DNA from: DSVQ01 sp964484765
Lineage (GTDB): Bacteria > Planctomycetota > Planctomycetia > Planctomycetales > Planctomycetaceae
DNA length: 64,000 nucleotides
Assembly: GCA_964484765.1 (NCBI GenBank)
Contig: CAZAGI010000042.1
Location: 3,099-67,098 of the forward strand
Direction: 5' to 3'
The notes under the pieces were generated by a model. The model was not told the DNA's origin and searched no databases. It was given only the letters and a program-made list of their open reading frames with translations. Shown here piece by piece: positions 26,957-36,698 of this stretch. The translations under genes and the position numbers were made by a program. How positions within the stretch are numbered: position 1 is the stretch's first letter; every line of letters starts with the position of its first letter.

Positions 26957-27393
26957 GTGACAATGAGAGACGCCGTCGCAGGATGCAGATTAGAACTCAA
27001 CTTTCCACATAATCACGCTCATGTCCTCAAACAAAAAGTAAAGGTAGGCGAGCCATGTCTAACCATGTCACAACTGATGCCATCGAGATGAGTTTTATCT
27101 CTGTTATGCCAGTTCGACGTGATGATCCAATCGAGACGGTCCCCTCGACATGCCCCCGTGTTCGCTCGATGGATTATCCCATTGACCCGAACCCAATAGC
27201 GCGAGCAGCCAATGAAAACGTGAGCGCATTCTTCGAAGGCAGCACATCGCACTAACCGTCTGAAACTCTGTGATGGTCTGCCGGGAAATCATATGACGAG
27301 TCAGAGTCCCCATTCCTTCATCGGAGAGGGGGTGTATACAAATGGGCACTGTTGTTAAGCGGGGTATTGGCCGGCCTCCGAAGATACCAACAA
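26957..27393. other. Intergenic region after the large surface protein
   Basis: About 440 bp. A 66-codon frame at 27055-27255 (+) has a weak GGTAGGCGAG before its ATG but no recognisable features, so it is doubtful as a gene. Otherwise nothing is seen until the ssrA terminator. Confidence 0.5.
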
Positions 27394-27425
27394 AAAAGCC
27401 GCCTGCATTGCTGCAGGCGGCTTTT
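27394..27425 (-). terminator. Rho-independent terminator of ssrA
   Basis: A perfect 14-bp stem (AAAAGCCGCCTGCA and its complement) with a TTGC loop is followed on the minus strand by a T run. It lies 4 bp beyond the tmRNA 3' end. The symmetric A and T tracts could also stop transcripts arriving from the plus strand. Confidence 0.9.
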
Positions 27426-27429
27426 CGGA

Positions 27430-27787
<358 letters not shown>

Positions 27788-27797
27788 GGTTCGGGAT

Positions 27798-27816
27798 GCC
27801 GATAAACATTATCGGC
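27798..27816. promoter_or_regulatory. Perfect palindrome upstream of ssrA
   Basis: GCCGATAA and TTATCGGC are separated by 3 bp, 10-30 bp upstream of the tmRNA 5' end. It overlaps the expected promoter, so it could be an operator. Confidence 0.35.
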
Positions 27817-27896
27817 ACAAAGGGAATGGTAGCAGCAGGGCGGGGGATGTCAATGGGATCAGATACCAAACTCCCCAGTGATCGCCATCCCTTGCT

Positions 27897-28148
27897 TCAG
27901 CGGCCGCGGAGGGCGCTGAGGACGAGCAGCAGGACAATCGCGCCGACCACGGCCATGCAAAGACTACGGATGTCGAAGCCGGAGAGGCTGCCCCAGCCGA
28001 GTTGGGTTCCGATCCAACCGCCGATCGCCGCGCCGGCAATGCCAATGACCGTGGTCACGATGAGGCCACCGGGTTGACGACCGGGCATGAGCCAGCGGGC
28101 GATCCAGCCAGCAAGCAAGCCTAAAACGATCCAGGCGAGAACACTCAT
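27897..28148 (-). CDS. GlsB/YeaQ/YmgE family small membrane protein
   Basis: This 83-residue protein has three membrane helices and the family start SVLAWIVLGLLAGWIARWL, then MPGRQPGGLIVTTVIGIAGA. The family (transglycosylase-associated) is linked to general stress responses but has no proven enzymatic activity. It is a stand-alone gene between cyclophilin and ssrA on the same strand, with a palindrome (28167-28194) just upstream. Confidence 0.9.
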   Translation of the reverse strand: MSVLAWIVLGLLAGWIARWLMPGRQPGGLIVTTVIGIAGAAIGGWIGTQLGWGSLSGFDIRSLCMAVVGAIVLLLVLSALRGR

Positions 28149-28166
28149 GCTGCTATCTCTCTCGGG

Positions 28167-28194
28167 AAGCTCGCGGTTCGGAAACTGCGAGCTT
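28167..28194. terminator. Hairpin between cyclophilin and the GlsB-like gene
   Basis: AAGCTCGC and GCGAGCTT form the outer stem, extended by G-T/T-A pairs. It lies 7 bp after the cyclophilin stop on the minus strand. No strong T run follows, so the terminator role is probable, not certain. Confidence 0.5.
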
Positions 28195-28200
28195 GCGGGG

Positions 28201-29319
28201 TTAGTTGCGCTCGGCCTGTGTGACGGGTTCGTATTTGTGGTCGCGCTTGCGGATCACTTTCGCAGACTCGATCACATCGCCGACTTCCAGCGACGCAGCG
28301 ACATCCAAGCCTTTCACCACACGGCCGAAGACTGTGTGGCCGCGCTGCTCTTCTTTGCTAGGGTTGAGGTGTGCGGTAGGTAAGTGTGTGATGAAAAACT
28401 GCGACCCACCGCTGTCTTTCCCGGCGTGGGCCATGCTCAAGCTGCCGCGGAAATGGAGCCGGGCGTTCGGTTGATAGCACTCGCATTTGATGACGTATCC
28501 CGGACCGCCGGTGCCGTCGTTGCGCGGGTCGTCATCCTTCGAAAGCGGATCGCCGCCTTGCGCCATGAAGTTGGGAATGACCCGATGAAACTTCACTTTG
28601 TCATATTGCTTAGTTTCCACGAGGTTGACGAAATTCGCGACCGTGTTCGGTGCTTCATTCTCGAAGAGCTCGATCTGGATGTCGCCCTTGTTCGTTTTGA
28701 ACAGCACTTGCGGGAGTTGCTTGTCAGGCGGGGCTGAAGCTTCTCTGGCGCGGATCGCCTGCTCGGCTTCCCAGTACTTCTCGTAGGCGTCGGTCTCAGC
28801 CAGATAGCGCCCGCCGAGTTGCGGATGCAGGACGCCTTCCTCTTCAGCCGCCTGCAGTACTTTCTTGGCCTTCAGGAAGTCATGTCGGGCGAAGTGCGCG
28901 ACACCGGCGATGTTCATCACGATTTGCGTCTTGCGACCATCGGCGATCAACTGGTCGCCAACCTTTGCCGCATCGTCATACTTGTTCGCTTGAAACGCGG
29001 CCTCGAGTGCGGTCTCACCGGCTTCGAAATTTTTGGGATCGGCGGCGTAGACTTCCGGGGCGAGTGCTGCCAGCTGAGGATAAACTTTCGTCGTGAATTC
29101 GTCGCGAAGCTGGCCAAACTCGGTGGCGATCTTTTCTTTGTCTTCTGCGGCCATGGCAGTCCGAAACGCCTTTTGCAATTCCGGCAGCCGCTCGAGGATC
29201 TGTGTCTTCCGCGCGAGGGCTTTTTGCCAGGCTTTGAGATCCGGTTCCGCAGCCGCGACGACGGCGGATGTCAGACCGAGTACCAGTAGTGACAACAGGC
29301 GAAGCTTGGACACAGGCAT
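28201..29319 (-). CDS. Secreted cyclophilin-type peptidyl-prolyl isomerase with helical N-terminal domain
   Basis: This 372-residue protein catalyses cis-trans isomerisation of prolyl bonds, probably in the periplasm. A signal peptide (LRLLSLLVLGLTSAVVAAA) is followed by a helical, TPR-like region of about 170 residues. The cyclophilin domain starts near VLFKTNKGDIQIELFENEAP, with the active-site blocks KFHRVIPNFMAQGGDP, GSLSMAHAG and GGSQFFITH. All key catalytic residues (Arg of FHRV, Gln of FMAQGG, Phe/His of FFITH) are present. ATG 29319 is preferred because the leader begins there, although the frame stays open for another 167 codons upstream. Confidence 0.9.
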   Translation of the reverse strand: MPVSKLRLLSLLVLGLTSAVVAAAEPDLKAWQKALARKTQILERLPELQKAFRTAMAAEDKEKIATEFGQLRDEFTTKVYPQLAALAPEVYAADPKNFEAGETALEAAFQANKYDDAAKVGDQLIADGRKTQIVMNIAGVAHFARHDFLKAKKVLQAAEEEGVLHPQLGGRYLAETDAYEKYWEAEQAIRAREASAPPDKQLPQVLFKTNKGDIQIELFENEAPNTVANFVNLVETKQYDKVKFHRVIPNFMAQGGDPLSKDDDPRNDGTGGPGYVIKCECYQPNARLHFRGSLSMAHAGKDSGGSQFFITHLPTAHLNPSKEEQRGHTVFGRVVKGLDVAASLEVGDVIESAKVIRKRDHKYEPVTQAERN

Positions 29320-29499
29320 CTCCGGAGGAGCGGGGGGTTGATGGCAGGTAAAAGGCCAGTGTACGTTGTGTTCGGCGGCGATCCTAGCGTTGCGCTTTTC
29401 CCGGAGGGGCTTGTGCGTTAGGATGCTTGCCATTCGAACACCGTAAACGAACTCGGCGGTACGACCCGTTCGCCGCCGACACCAGTGGATTCCGCGAGC

Positions 29500-30396
29500 A
29501 TGGATGCCGCTGCCACCGAGCTTGAGAACGCCTTCCGCGACTGGCGCGAAACGATCAACACGCGTCTTTCCGGTGAAATGGCCGAGCGCGTGGATTGTCC
29601 GCCGCAATTGCGGGAGTCGATGCGGTATAGCCTCCTCGCCGGTGGGAAGCGATTGCGGCCGTTGCTTGCCATGGTGGCCTGCGAAGCGTGTGGCGGTGAT
29701 CCGCTGGCGGCGCTGCCCGCCGGGTGTGCCCTGGAAATGGTCCACACGTATTCGTTGATTCACGACGATCTGCCCGCCATGGACGACGACGATTTCCGTC
29801 GCGGACGGCCGACGAATCACAAAGTTTACGGGGAAGCCCTCGCAATCCTCGCCGGGGATGCTCTACTGACTTTGGCGTTTGAAGTGATTGCACGGGATGT
29901 GCAGCCGGGGGATGTGGCCGCTGCGTGTTGTGTCGATCTGGCTTCGGCGGCCGGAGAATGCGGGATGGTTGGCGGCCAAGTCGTCGATCTGGAGGCGGAA
30001 ACTACGGGTGTGAAAGATGTTGCGCACCTGGAACGCATTCATGGCCGGAAGACGGGGCGGTTGCTCACGTGCGGTCTGACGATGGGGGCGCGCATCGCCG
30101 GCGCCGACGCGCCCACGATTCGCCGGCTGGAGGAGTACGGACGTTGTGTTGGTTTGGCCTTCCAGATTGCGGATGACTTATTGGATGTGAGCGGCGACCC
30201 GGACAAAATGGGAAAAGGCGTGCAAAAGGACGCCAATCTCGGGAAGTTAACGTATCCCGGCTTATTAGGTGTCGACGAGAGTCGTCGGCGCCTGTGGAAT
30301 TTGTTGGACGAAGCGAAACAGCAGGCGGCGTCATTCGGCACGCATGGAGCAAAGCTCGCCGCCCTCGCCGATTTCGTGGGGAAGAGGGACCATTGA
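29500..30396 (+). CDS. ispA: Farnesyl/geranylgeranyl diphosphate synthase
   Basis: This 298-residue prenyltransferase condenses IPP with allylic diphosphates. The first Asp-rich motif is DDLPAMDDDD and the second is DDLLD, with GGKRLRPLL and KTGRLL of the IspA family. The two residues inserted in the first motif mark the short-chain (farnesyl) bacterial type. It overlaps dxs by one base (TGATG), so precursor supply and chain building are co-translated. Farnesyl diphosphate is the feedstock for squalene-derived C30 carotenoids, whose putative genes lie at 13-20 kb. ATG 29500 is chosen over GTG 29485. Confidence 0.93.
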   Translation: MDAAATELENAFRDWRETINTRLSGEMAERVDCPPQLRESMRYSLLAGGKRLRPLLAMVACEACGGDPLAALPAGCALEMVHTYSLIHDDLPAMDDDDFRRGRPTNHKVYGEALAILAGDALLTLAFEVIARDVQPGDVAAACCVDLASAAGECGMVGGQVVDLEAETTGVKDVAHLERIHGRKTGRLLTCGLTMGARIAGADAPTIRRLEEYGRCVGLAFQIADDLLDVSGDPDKMGKGVQKDANLGKLTYPGLLGVDESRRRLWNLLDEAKQQAASFGTHGAKLAALADFVGKRDH

Positions 30397-32312
30397 TGGA
30401 ATTCCAGATTCTGCCCCGCATTGACTCACCGCTCGATTTGCGCGGCCTGACCGATTCGCAACTGAAGCAACTTGCGGATGAAATCCGTGAGGCGCTCTGC
30501 ACGGTGGTGACCGATCGGACAGCACACTTCGCGAGCAACCTCGGCGTCGTCGAATTGTGCCTGGCACTGCATCTCGTCTTTGATTTTTCCAAAGACCGAT
30601 TGATCTGGGACACCGGCCATCAGATCTATCCCCACAAGTTGATTACAGGGCGCTTCAAAGAGTTTCACACGATCCGTCGTCGTCACGGTTTGATGGGGTT
30701 CCCGAACCCGAACGAGAGTCCGTATGACCTGTTCATGACCGGTCATGCCGGTGCGAGTGTCTCGACGGTGCTGGGGCTGAAAGCGGGGGATGATCTCGCC
30801 GGACAGGTGGGGCGAAAGTCGGTCGCGGTGATCGGCGATGGGGCGCTGCCGTCGGGGGTTGTCTTCGAAGCGATGAACAATGCCGCGGAGTTGAAGAAGG
30901 ACCTGCTCGTCATCCTCAATGACAACAAAATGGGCATTTGTCCGCGTGTGGGCGGACTGGCCAAGTACCTGGATAAAGCCCGTGTCGCGCCCTTCTACAA
31001 TGGGCTGAAGCGCGATGTCTCGTGGTTACTCAACCGTGTGCCGATGGTCGGCGAAAGTGCGAAAGAGGCCATCTCCCACTTCAAAGACGCGCTGAAGGGT
31101 TTCCTGCACGGCGGCATGCTGTTCGAAGAGATGGGCTTCCGGTACATCGGCCCGGTGGACGGGCACGATCTCATGGGATTGCGCCGCGCGCTCGAAATGG
31201 TGAAGGATGTCAGCGGCCCAGTGTTGCTGCATGTCTTCACGCAGAAGGGCCACGGATTCGGCCCCGCGTGCGAAGACCCGGTGATGTTCCACGCGCCGCC
31301 ACCATTCCTGCGCAATGGCCAACAAGAAGTCGGGAGCATCAAAAAGAGCTCGTCCGTCGCCTATACCAATGCCGTCAGTGATGCCTTGTATGATGAAATG
31401 CGCCGCAATCCCAAAGTGTGCGTGCTGACGGCGGCGATGTGCGAGGGCAACAAACTCTCACGCGTTCGGGCGGATTTCCCCGATCGTTTCTTCGACACCG
31501 GCATTTGCGAAGCGCACACCGTGGCGTTCGCCGGCGGGATGGCGAAAACCGGGATGCGGCCGGTGGTTGACATCTACAGCACTTTCCTGCAGCGCAGTTT
31601 CGACCACATCTTCCAGGAAGTCGCCTTGCAGAACTTGCCAGTGACGTTCTGCCTCGATCGCGCCGGTCTGGCTGGTCCCGACGGGCCGACGCATCATGGT
31701 GCTTTCGACAACACCTATATGCGCGTCTTTCCGAACATGGTGGTGACCGCTCCCGGCGATGTCCATGACGTGGCACCATTGCTGCAGTTTGCGCTCCAGC
31801 ATCCCGGACCGGTGTCGATCCGGTACCCCAAAGCGAACATCGAAGCCGTTGATCGTCCCGAGCAGCCCGTCGAACTCGGCCAGTCGGAAGTTTTCCGCTG
31901 GGGGCGCGATGGCATGTTCGTCGCCTTTGGTACGTTGTTCACCGCATGCATTCAGGCTGCGGAGCAATTGCGCGAGCAGGGACTCGACGTGGGCGTGATC
32001 AACGCCCGGTTCGTCAAGCCGCTTGATACGGAGACCATTTTCCGCGCAATCGAAGAGTCGTCATTCGTGTTGACTGTGGAAGAGGGGACGCTGCTGGGAG
32101 GCTTTGGCGCCGCCGTGTTGGAAGCGGCCAACGCCGCGCGGATTTCGACCGACCGCGTGCGCTGTCTCGGCTTGCCCGATCGCTTCATCGAGCACGGCGA
32201 ACGGGACGAATTGCTCGCAGAACTCGGTTTGGACATTAATGGTCTCATCCGGGCCGCGATAGACATGGCGGGAGACAAGGTCACGGAGGCGTCGTCGGTC
32301 GGCGTCAGCTGA
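30396..32312 (+). CDS. dxs: 1-deoxy-D-xylulose-5-phosphate synthase
   Basis: This 638-residue thiamine-diphosphate enzyme condenses pyruvate and glyceraldehyde-3-phosphate, the first step of the MEP isoprenoid pathway. The N-terminal half carries DTGHQIYPHKLITGR and the TPP motif GDGALPSGVVFEAMNNA with NDNKM. The transketolase-like middle has the catalytic Glu block DTGICEAHTVAFAGG and DRAGLAGPDGPTHHG. The C-terminal domain ends normally. Length is close to the usual 620-640. Start at ATG 30396 overlaps the ispA stop; the frame remains open upstream inside ispA. Confidence 0.95.
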   Translation: MEFQILPRIDSPLDLRGLTDSQLKQLADEIREALCTVVTDRTAHFASNLGVVELCLALHLVFDFSKDRLIWDTGHQIYPHKLITGRFKEFHTIRRRHGLMGFPNPNESPYDLFMTGHAGASVSTVLGLKAGDDLAGQVGRKSVAVIGDGALPSGVVFEAMNNAAELKKDLLVILNDNKMGICPRVGGLAKYLDKARVAPFYNGLKRDVSWLLNRVPMVGESAKEAISHFKDALKGFLHGGMLFEEMGFRYIGPVDGHDLMGLRRALEMVKDVSGPVLLHVFTQKGHGFGPACEDPVMFHAPPPFLRNGQQEVGSIKKSSSVAYTNAVSDALYDEMRRNPKVCVLTAAMCEGNKLSRVRADFPDRFFDTGICEAHTVAFAGGMAKTGMRPVVDIYSTFLQRSFDHIFQEVALQNLPVTFCLDRAGLAGPDGPTHHGAFDNTYMRVFPNMVVTAPGDVHDVAPLLQFALQHPGPVSIRYPKANIEAVDRPEQPVELGQSEVFRWGRDGMFVAFGTLFTACIQAAEQLREQGLDVGVINARFVKPLDTETIFRAIEESSFVLTVEEGTLLGGFGAAVLEAANAARISTDRVRCLGLPDRFIEHGERDELLAELGLDINGLIRAAIDMAGDKVTEASSVGVS

Positions 32313-32345
32313 CAGTTCAGACAACAGTCCGGAAAGGATGTTCGG

Positions 32346-33704
32346 ATGAAATTGCGGATCGGGATCACGGCCGTCGTCCTGGGATGGTGTCTTTGCGGAC
32401 AGACCTCCGCCGGCGAGAAATACACGCTCGAAGAGCCGGTTGATGACGAACGCGTGTACGGCGTCGGCTTGCGGCTCGATGTGCACGGCAAGGTGCAGAC
32501 GCGCGGGCCGGAAAACAAGAATGTTGACCTCCCGCTGACGGGCACGGCGGCGCTGTCGTATCGCGAACGTCGGCTGCTGGGAACGGGCGCGCAAGCGGAA
32601 TCGTTGCGGAGCGTGCGGGATTTCGAGAGCGCGCAAGTTGATATCGAGATTGCCGACGAGAAGACACAAGTGCTTCTGCCCGAGGCGCTGAAACTGATCG
32701 TTGCGCAGGGGAAGCCCGCTGGTCTCGAAGTCTACAGCCTGGGCGGCCTGCTTTCGGCCCAGGAAGTGGAACTGCTGTCGCCACCGACGGACAGCCTTGG
32801 ACTCGCAGCGTTACTGCCCACGTCCCCCGTGGAAGTGGGTGAGGAATGGACGCCGGCAAAGTGGGTTGGTCAATTCCTCGCGCGCTTGGAAGCGACGACG
32901 ACCAACGAACTCAAATGCACGCTGGTCAGCGTCGAGAAGAATGTTGCCAAGATCAAGTTTACGGCGAAAGTTCATGGTGCCGTGCAAGGTGCGCCGTCGG
33001 AACTGGAGATTACCGGGTCCATGGATTTCGACCTCGGCGTGAAACACATCGTGGCGGCGGATGTCCAGCAAACCGAGAAACGTACCGTCGGAGCAGTGAG
33101 CGTCGGACTCGATGTCTCCGCGCGGATGCGGCTGCTGCGAAAAGTCGCGCAAGTGGGAGGCCGCGTGGCCACGCCCGCGGTCCTCACCGCCGCAGCGGAA
33201 GAACCACCGGCATCGGCCATGTTGCTGCGCTTCGAAGCACCGGGCAACCTCAGCATGTTGCATGCACGGCAATGGCATCTCTTCAAACAGACCGAGCAGA
33301 CGTCGATTCTGCGATTGCTCGACGACGGGTTGTTCGTCGCGCAGGTCAACATGTCGCCGATCCCCTCCGCCAAAGCGGGCGAGCATACCACCCCCGAAGT
33401 CTTTCAGGCCGACATCAAACAATCGCTGGGTGAGCGACTGAAAGCCATTACCAAAACTGAAGTCGTACCGACCACCGATCGGCGATATGTTTACAAGGTG
33501 GTTGTGGAAGGGGCGGTCGGCGAGCGACAATTGACGTGGATTTACTATCTCGTCGCCGATCCGTCCGGGAAGCAGGCGTCGTTGCTGGTATCGCTCGATC
33601 GGGAGTTAGTGGAAAAGCTCGGTTCGCGCGATGCGGAACTGGTCCAATCGTTGCGGTTCGGTCCGCCGCCGGTGACCGCGCTGTTGAAGTCACCGCCGCG
33701 GTAA
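32346..33704 (+). CDS. Hypothetical secreted protein
   Basis: This 452-residue protein has a signal peptide (MKLRIGITAVVLGWCLCGQTSAG) and otherwise soluble, beta-rich sequence without a motif I can name. Patterns such as SPVEVGEEWTPAKW and GSMDFDLGVKHIVAADVQQT resemble envelope proteins that are widespread but uncharacterised in planctomycetes. GGAAAGGATG precedes the ATG. It sits 33 bp after dxs and 1 bp before the next gene, so it is probably co-transcribed with both. No cysteine cluster, lipobox or repeat is seen beyond the leader. Confidence 0.8.
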   Translation: MKLRIGITAVVLGWCLCGQTSAGEKYTLEEPVDDERVYGVGLRLDVHGKVQTRGPENKNVDLPLTGTAALSYRERRLLGTGAQAESLRSVRDFESAQVDIEIADEKTQVLLPEALKLIVAQGKPAGLEVYSLGGLLSAQEVELLSPPTDSLGLAALLPTSPVEVGEEWTPAKWVGQFLARLEATTTNELKCTLVSVEKNVAKIKFTAKVHGAVQGAPSELEITGSMDFDLGVKHIVAADVQQTEKRTVGAVSVGLDVSARMRLLRKVAQVGGRVATPAVLTAAAEEPPASAMLLRFEAPGNLSMLHARQWHLFKQTEQTSILRLLDDGLFVAQVNMSPIPSAKAGEHTTPEVFQADIKQSLGERLKAITKTEVVPTTDRRYVYKVVVEGAVGERQLTWIYYLVADPSGKQASLLVSLDRELVEKLGSRDAELVQSLRFGPPPVTALLKSPPR

Positions 33705-33705
33705 G

Positions 33706-34566
33706 ATGATTGGTGCGACCAGCCCGCAGCGCCGGCCAGGGGCCTGGTTGCAAGAATGGCATTCGCCGTTGCTGGCGCAGCGGGCTGGTCAGACTGTCTT
33801 CGCAAGGCGAAACGTGTTCGAGCTCGTCAATCTGCTGTTTCCCACCAAACTGATGGCGGTTTTTCTCAAGCCGCTCGTGCGGATCATGCTCGGCATGGTC
33901 GTCGCGCCGTTGTTTCGCCTGACACTCCACCGGGTGATCAAGAAGGAACTGAACGAGGAACTGGAAAAGGATATCGCCCAGTGGCTCCGTGGTTCGCTGC
34001 TGCTGTTGATCGCGACCGCGAACACGGAATCGTTCTTTTTTCACTGGGTGCCGCCGCAGTTTCGTGAAGAGCATGTGTGGCTGCTGGCGACGCGGCTCTT
34101 GCTGGCCATCAGCGTGATCGAAGCCATGCCCGATCAGGCGTTGTTCTCGATCATTCACCCCGGACCGCCGAAGCCGCACATTGAGCGCGGGCGGATCTTC
34201 GGCAGCATCCTTGCCTATATCCCCAAGTTTCTGTACGGATTGCTGTGCCAGCATCTGAACCGATCTTCGCCGGTACTGGCGATTCTCGCCGTCTTCGTCG
34301 AAGGTCGGGCCGGGTGGATCTGCTATGGGTTTGCGATTCTGAACTACTTGATCATCGGGCTGGTTTCCTCCAAAGACAAAGCCCTCGACGTTCTGCAGCA
34401 GTTTGACCGCGTTGTTGCCGAGCGCCGGCAGGAAATTCAGGAAGAACTGCCACTCCAGGAAAGTCCCGAGTTAACCGCGCCGCAACGACTGACTGCTGTC
34501 GAGCAGGCGTCCGCGTTTCCGCCGCTGTTGCCGGCCATCGCGTCAGAAAATGAGCCGCAAAACTGA
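33706..34566 (+). CDS. Hypothetical integral membrane protein
   Basis: This 286-residue protein has several hydrophobic segments (around KLMAVFLKPLVRIMLGMVVA, LRGSLLLLIATANTESFF, LLATRLLLAISVIEAM and ICYGFAILNYLIIGLV) with a charged, Glu/Gln-rich C-terminal tail. I do not recognise the family. The ATG is one base after the stop of the preceding secreted protein, so the two are probably translationally coupled and may act together in the envelope. Confidence 0.75.
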   Translation: MIGATSPQRRPGAWLQEWHSPLLAQRAGQTVFARRNVFELVNLLFPTKLMAVFLKPLVRIMLGMVVAPLFRLTLHRVIKKELNEELEKDIAQWLRGSLLLLIATANTESFFFHWVPPQFREEHVWLLATRLLLAISVIEAMPDQALFSIIHPGPPKPHIERGRIFGSILAYIPKFLYGLLCQHLNRSSPVLAILAVFVEGRAGWICYGFAILNYLIIGLVSSKDKALDVLQQFDRVVAERRQEIQEELPLQESPELTAPQRLTAVEQASAFPPLLPAIASENEPQN

Positions 34567-34710
34567 TGTGACAGCGTGCCTGCGCCGCCGGCGCAGGCGG
34601 TTCCGTGCCGCAGTCAGACTTCGTAGCAGTTCTGTCAGCGGCGGGATATCATTTCAGTCACCGCTTCGCAGGGACGCGGAACTTGCTTGCTCGATGGTTG
34701 TTGGCCCGGT

Positions 34711-36621
34711 ATGCCGCGCATTCACGCTTTGTCTGCTTCGGTAGTGAACCAGATCGCCGCTGGTGAAGTGCTCGAACGGCCCGCGAGTGCCCTGAAGGAA
34801 CTCCTCGAAAACAGCCTCGATGCGCTGTCGACGCGCATCGAAATCGACATCGTCGCTGGTGGTTCAGAACTCATCCGCATCGTCGATGACGGTGAAGGCA
34901 TCCATCACCATGATCTTTTGCTCGCGGTGACTAGCCACGCCACCAGCAAGATTCAGACGGCGAGCGAACTCTTCGGTATCCGCACATTCGGCTTCCGCGG
35001 AGAAGCACTCGCGTCTATCGCCGAGGTGAGCCATCTGCGCTTGCGCAGCCGCCAGGCCGATCAACCGCACGCTCATGAACTCGAAGTCCGTTATGGTGAA
35101 GTCGGCACCGTCCAGGAAAGCGGGGGACCGCTCGGCACGCTCATTGAGATTCGCAATCTCTTTGAGAACGTTCCCGTTCGCCGGAAGTTTTTGAAGAGCG
35201 TCGCCACCGAGTTCGGACAGATCACCGATCAGTTCACCCGGATCGCCTTGGCTCATCCGCGGCTGCATCTTGTGCTCAGGCACAACGATCGCACGGTTTA
35301 TCAACTCCCGGCGGTCGACAGTCCGCTGGAACGGATCAAAGTCTTCTTCGGGGAAGATCTCGCCGAGCAGTTGATCGCGGTGGAGTCGGAACACAACGGC
35401 ATCCGCTTGTGGGGCTACGTCGGACATCCCAGTTTGAACAAGGCCACGCGGAAGCATCAGTTCCTGTTCCTCAACGGCCGGTGGATTCAGGACCGCACGC
35501 TGCAACACGCGCTCTCCGAAGGCTACCGTGGGTTGGTGATGGTGGGACGGCATCCGGTGGCGTTTCTGTTCCTGGAACTGCCGCCGGACTTGGTCGATGT
35601 GAACGTCCATCCCACCAAATCTGAAGTGCGGTTTCAGGACGTGCAGCAACTTTTCCGGCAGGTGCTGTCGACGATCCGCACGAAGTTTCTCAGTCTCGAC
35701 TTGCAGAGCAAATTGACGATCCCCGCGGCGGCAACCACGTCCGCGCCGATGACGTTGACGCCCATGCCCATGCAACCCGCGCTGCAGTCGGAGTTCGCGG
35801 ATTGGGCCAAAGCGGAACTCGGTCGCTGGACACCAGAAGCTCCCGCAGCATTCACCCATGCTGCGGACCTCGGTGTGTCAACCACAGAAATAGCGACTGC
35901 GATTGCGGAGCGTGAACCGTCGTGGTCAGCGGAGTCGCTGCTGGAAAGCCGACTCGAAGAACTGGAAGCGACGCCGGCGGAAGAAACTTTCACAGCGCCA
36001 CCGATGCCAGCCGCGGCGTCGCCAATTGCGATCGCACCGAGTCCCATTACGCGGGCGCTCCAAGTCCATGATTGTTACATCGTGATCGAGTCGGCCGAGG
36101 GACTGACGGTCATTGATCAGCACGCGCTGCATGAGCGCGTGCTTTACGAACAGTTCCGCGCGCGGGTGCTCAACAACGCTGTCGAATCGCAACGGTTGCT
36201 GATGCCCGTGCCGGTGGATGTCTCCGCGAAAGAAGCGGCGCTGCTCGTGGAACACACCGAGCTGCTCGACAAGCTTGGCTTCGGTGTGGAAGAGTTCGGC
36301 AAGGACACCGTCCTCGTCAACCGCCACCCGGTGATGCTGCGGCGACTCGATCTCACAACCATGGTGCACGATCTCGCCGAGCGGTTGGATAACGGTGGTG
36401 CCTCACCGACACGGCGGGACTTGCTTGACGAATTGCTCCACATGATGGCCTGCAAAGCCGCCGTGAAAGCCGGGCAACGATTGACTCCCGAAGAAATCGA
36501 ATCGCTGCTGCAACAGCGGCACCTGTGCGACGACGCGCATCATTGTCCGCACGGTCGACCGACGGCACTCACGCTCAGCCGCGCGGAACTGGATCGTCAG
36601 TTTGGGCGCTTGGGCGCATAA
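34711..36621 (+). CDS. mutL: DNA mismatch repair protein MutL
   Basis: This 636-residue mismatch-repair coordinator has an N-terminal GHKL ATPase with NQIAAGEV, KELLENSLDA, DDGEGI, TSHATSKI and FGFRGEAL. A proline/alanine-rich linker (about 340-455) follows. The C-terminal domain has the endonuclease motif DQHALHERVLYE plus MACKAAVKAG and CPHGRPT, so it is a nicking-type MutL as in bacteria lacking MutH. ATG 34711 is preferred; a TTG at 34687 would add eight residues. It is convergent with purL across a strong palindrome. Confidence 0.95.
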   Translation: MPRIHALSASVVNQIAAGEVLERPASALKELLENSLDALSTRIEIDIVAGGSELIRIVDDGEGIHHHDLLLAVTSHATSKIQTASELFGIRTFGFRGEALASIAEVSHLRLRSRQADQPHAHELEVRYGEVGTVQESGGPLGTLIEIRNLFENVPVRRKFLKSVATEFGQITDQFTRIALAHPRLHLVLRHNDRTVYQLPAVDSPLERIKVFFGEDLAEQLIAVESEHNGIRLWGYVGHPSLNKATRKHQFLFLNGRWIQDRTLQHALSEGYRGLVMVGRHPVAFLFLELPPDLVDVNVHPTKSEVRFQDVQQLFRQVLSTIRTKFLSLDLQSKLTIPAAATTSAPMTLTPMPMQPALQSEFADWAKAELGRWTPEAPAAFTHAADLGVSTTEIATAIAEREPSWSAESLLESRLEELEATPAEETFTAPPMPAAASPIAIAPSPITRALQVHDCYIVIESAEGLTVIDQHALHERVLYEQFRARVLNNAVESQRLLMPVPVDVSAKEAALLVEHTELLDKLGFGVEEFGKDTVLVNRHPVMLRRLDLTTMVHDLAERLDNGGASPTRRDLLDELLHMMACKAAVKAGQRLTPEEIESLLQQRHLCDDAHHCPHGRPTALTLSRAELDRQFGRLGA

Positions 36622-36630
36622 CGTTCAACG

Positions 36631-36689
36631 AGCCCGAAGTGCAAGCGCCGCGTTCCGTCAAGAAAAACCCGGCGCTTGCGCTTCGGGCT
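36631..36689. terminator. REP-like palindrome between mutL and purL
   Basis: The arms AGCCCGAAGTGCAAGCGCCG (36631-36650) and its complement (36670-36689, 19 of 20 pairing) enclose 19 bp. It sits between two convergent stops and can terminate both. The arm sequence closely resembles that at 40639. Confidence 0.7.
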
Positions 36690-36698
36690 TGTTGTGCG

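Noticed and set aside
27055..27255. 66-codon frame before ssrA
   Set aside because: Weak ribosome binding site and no recognisable feature; left as a doubtful reading in the gap entry.
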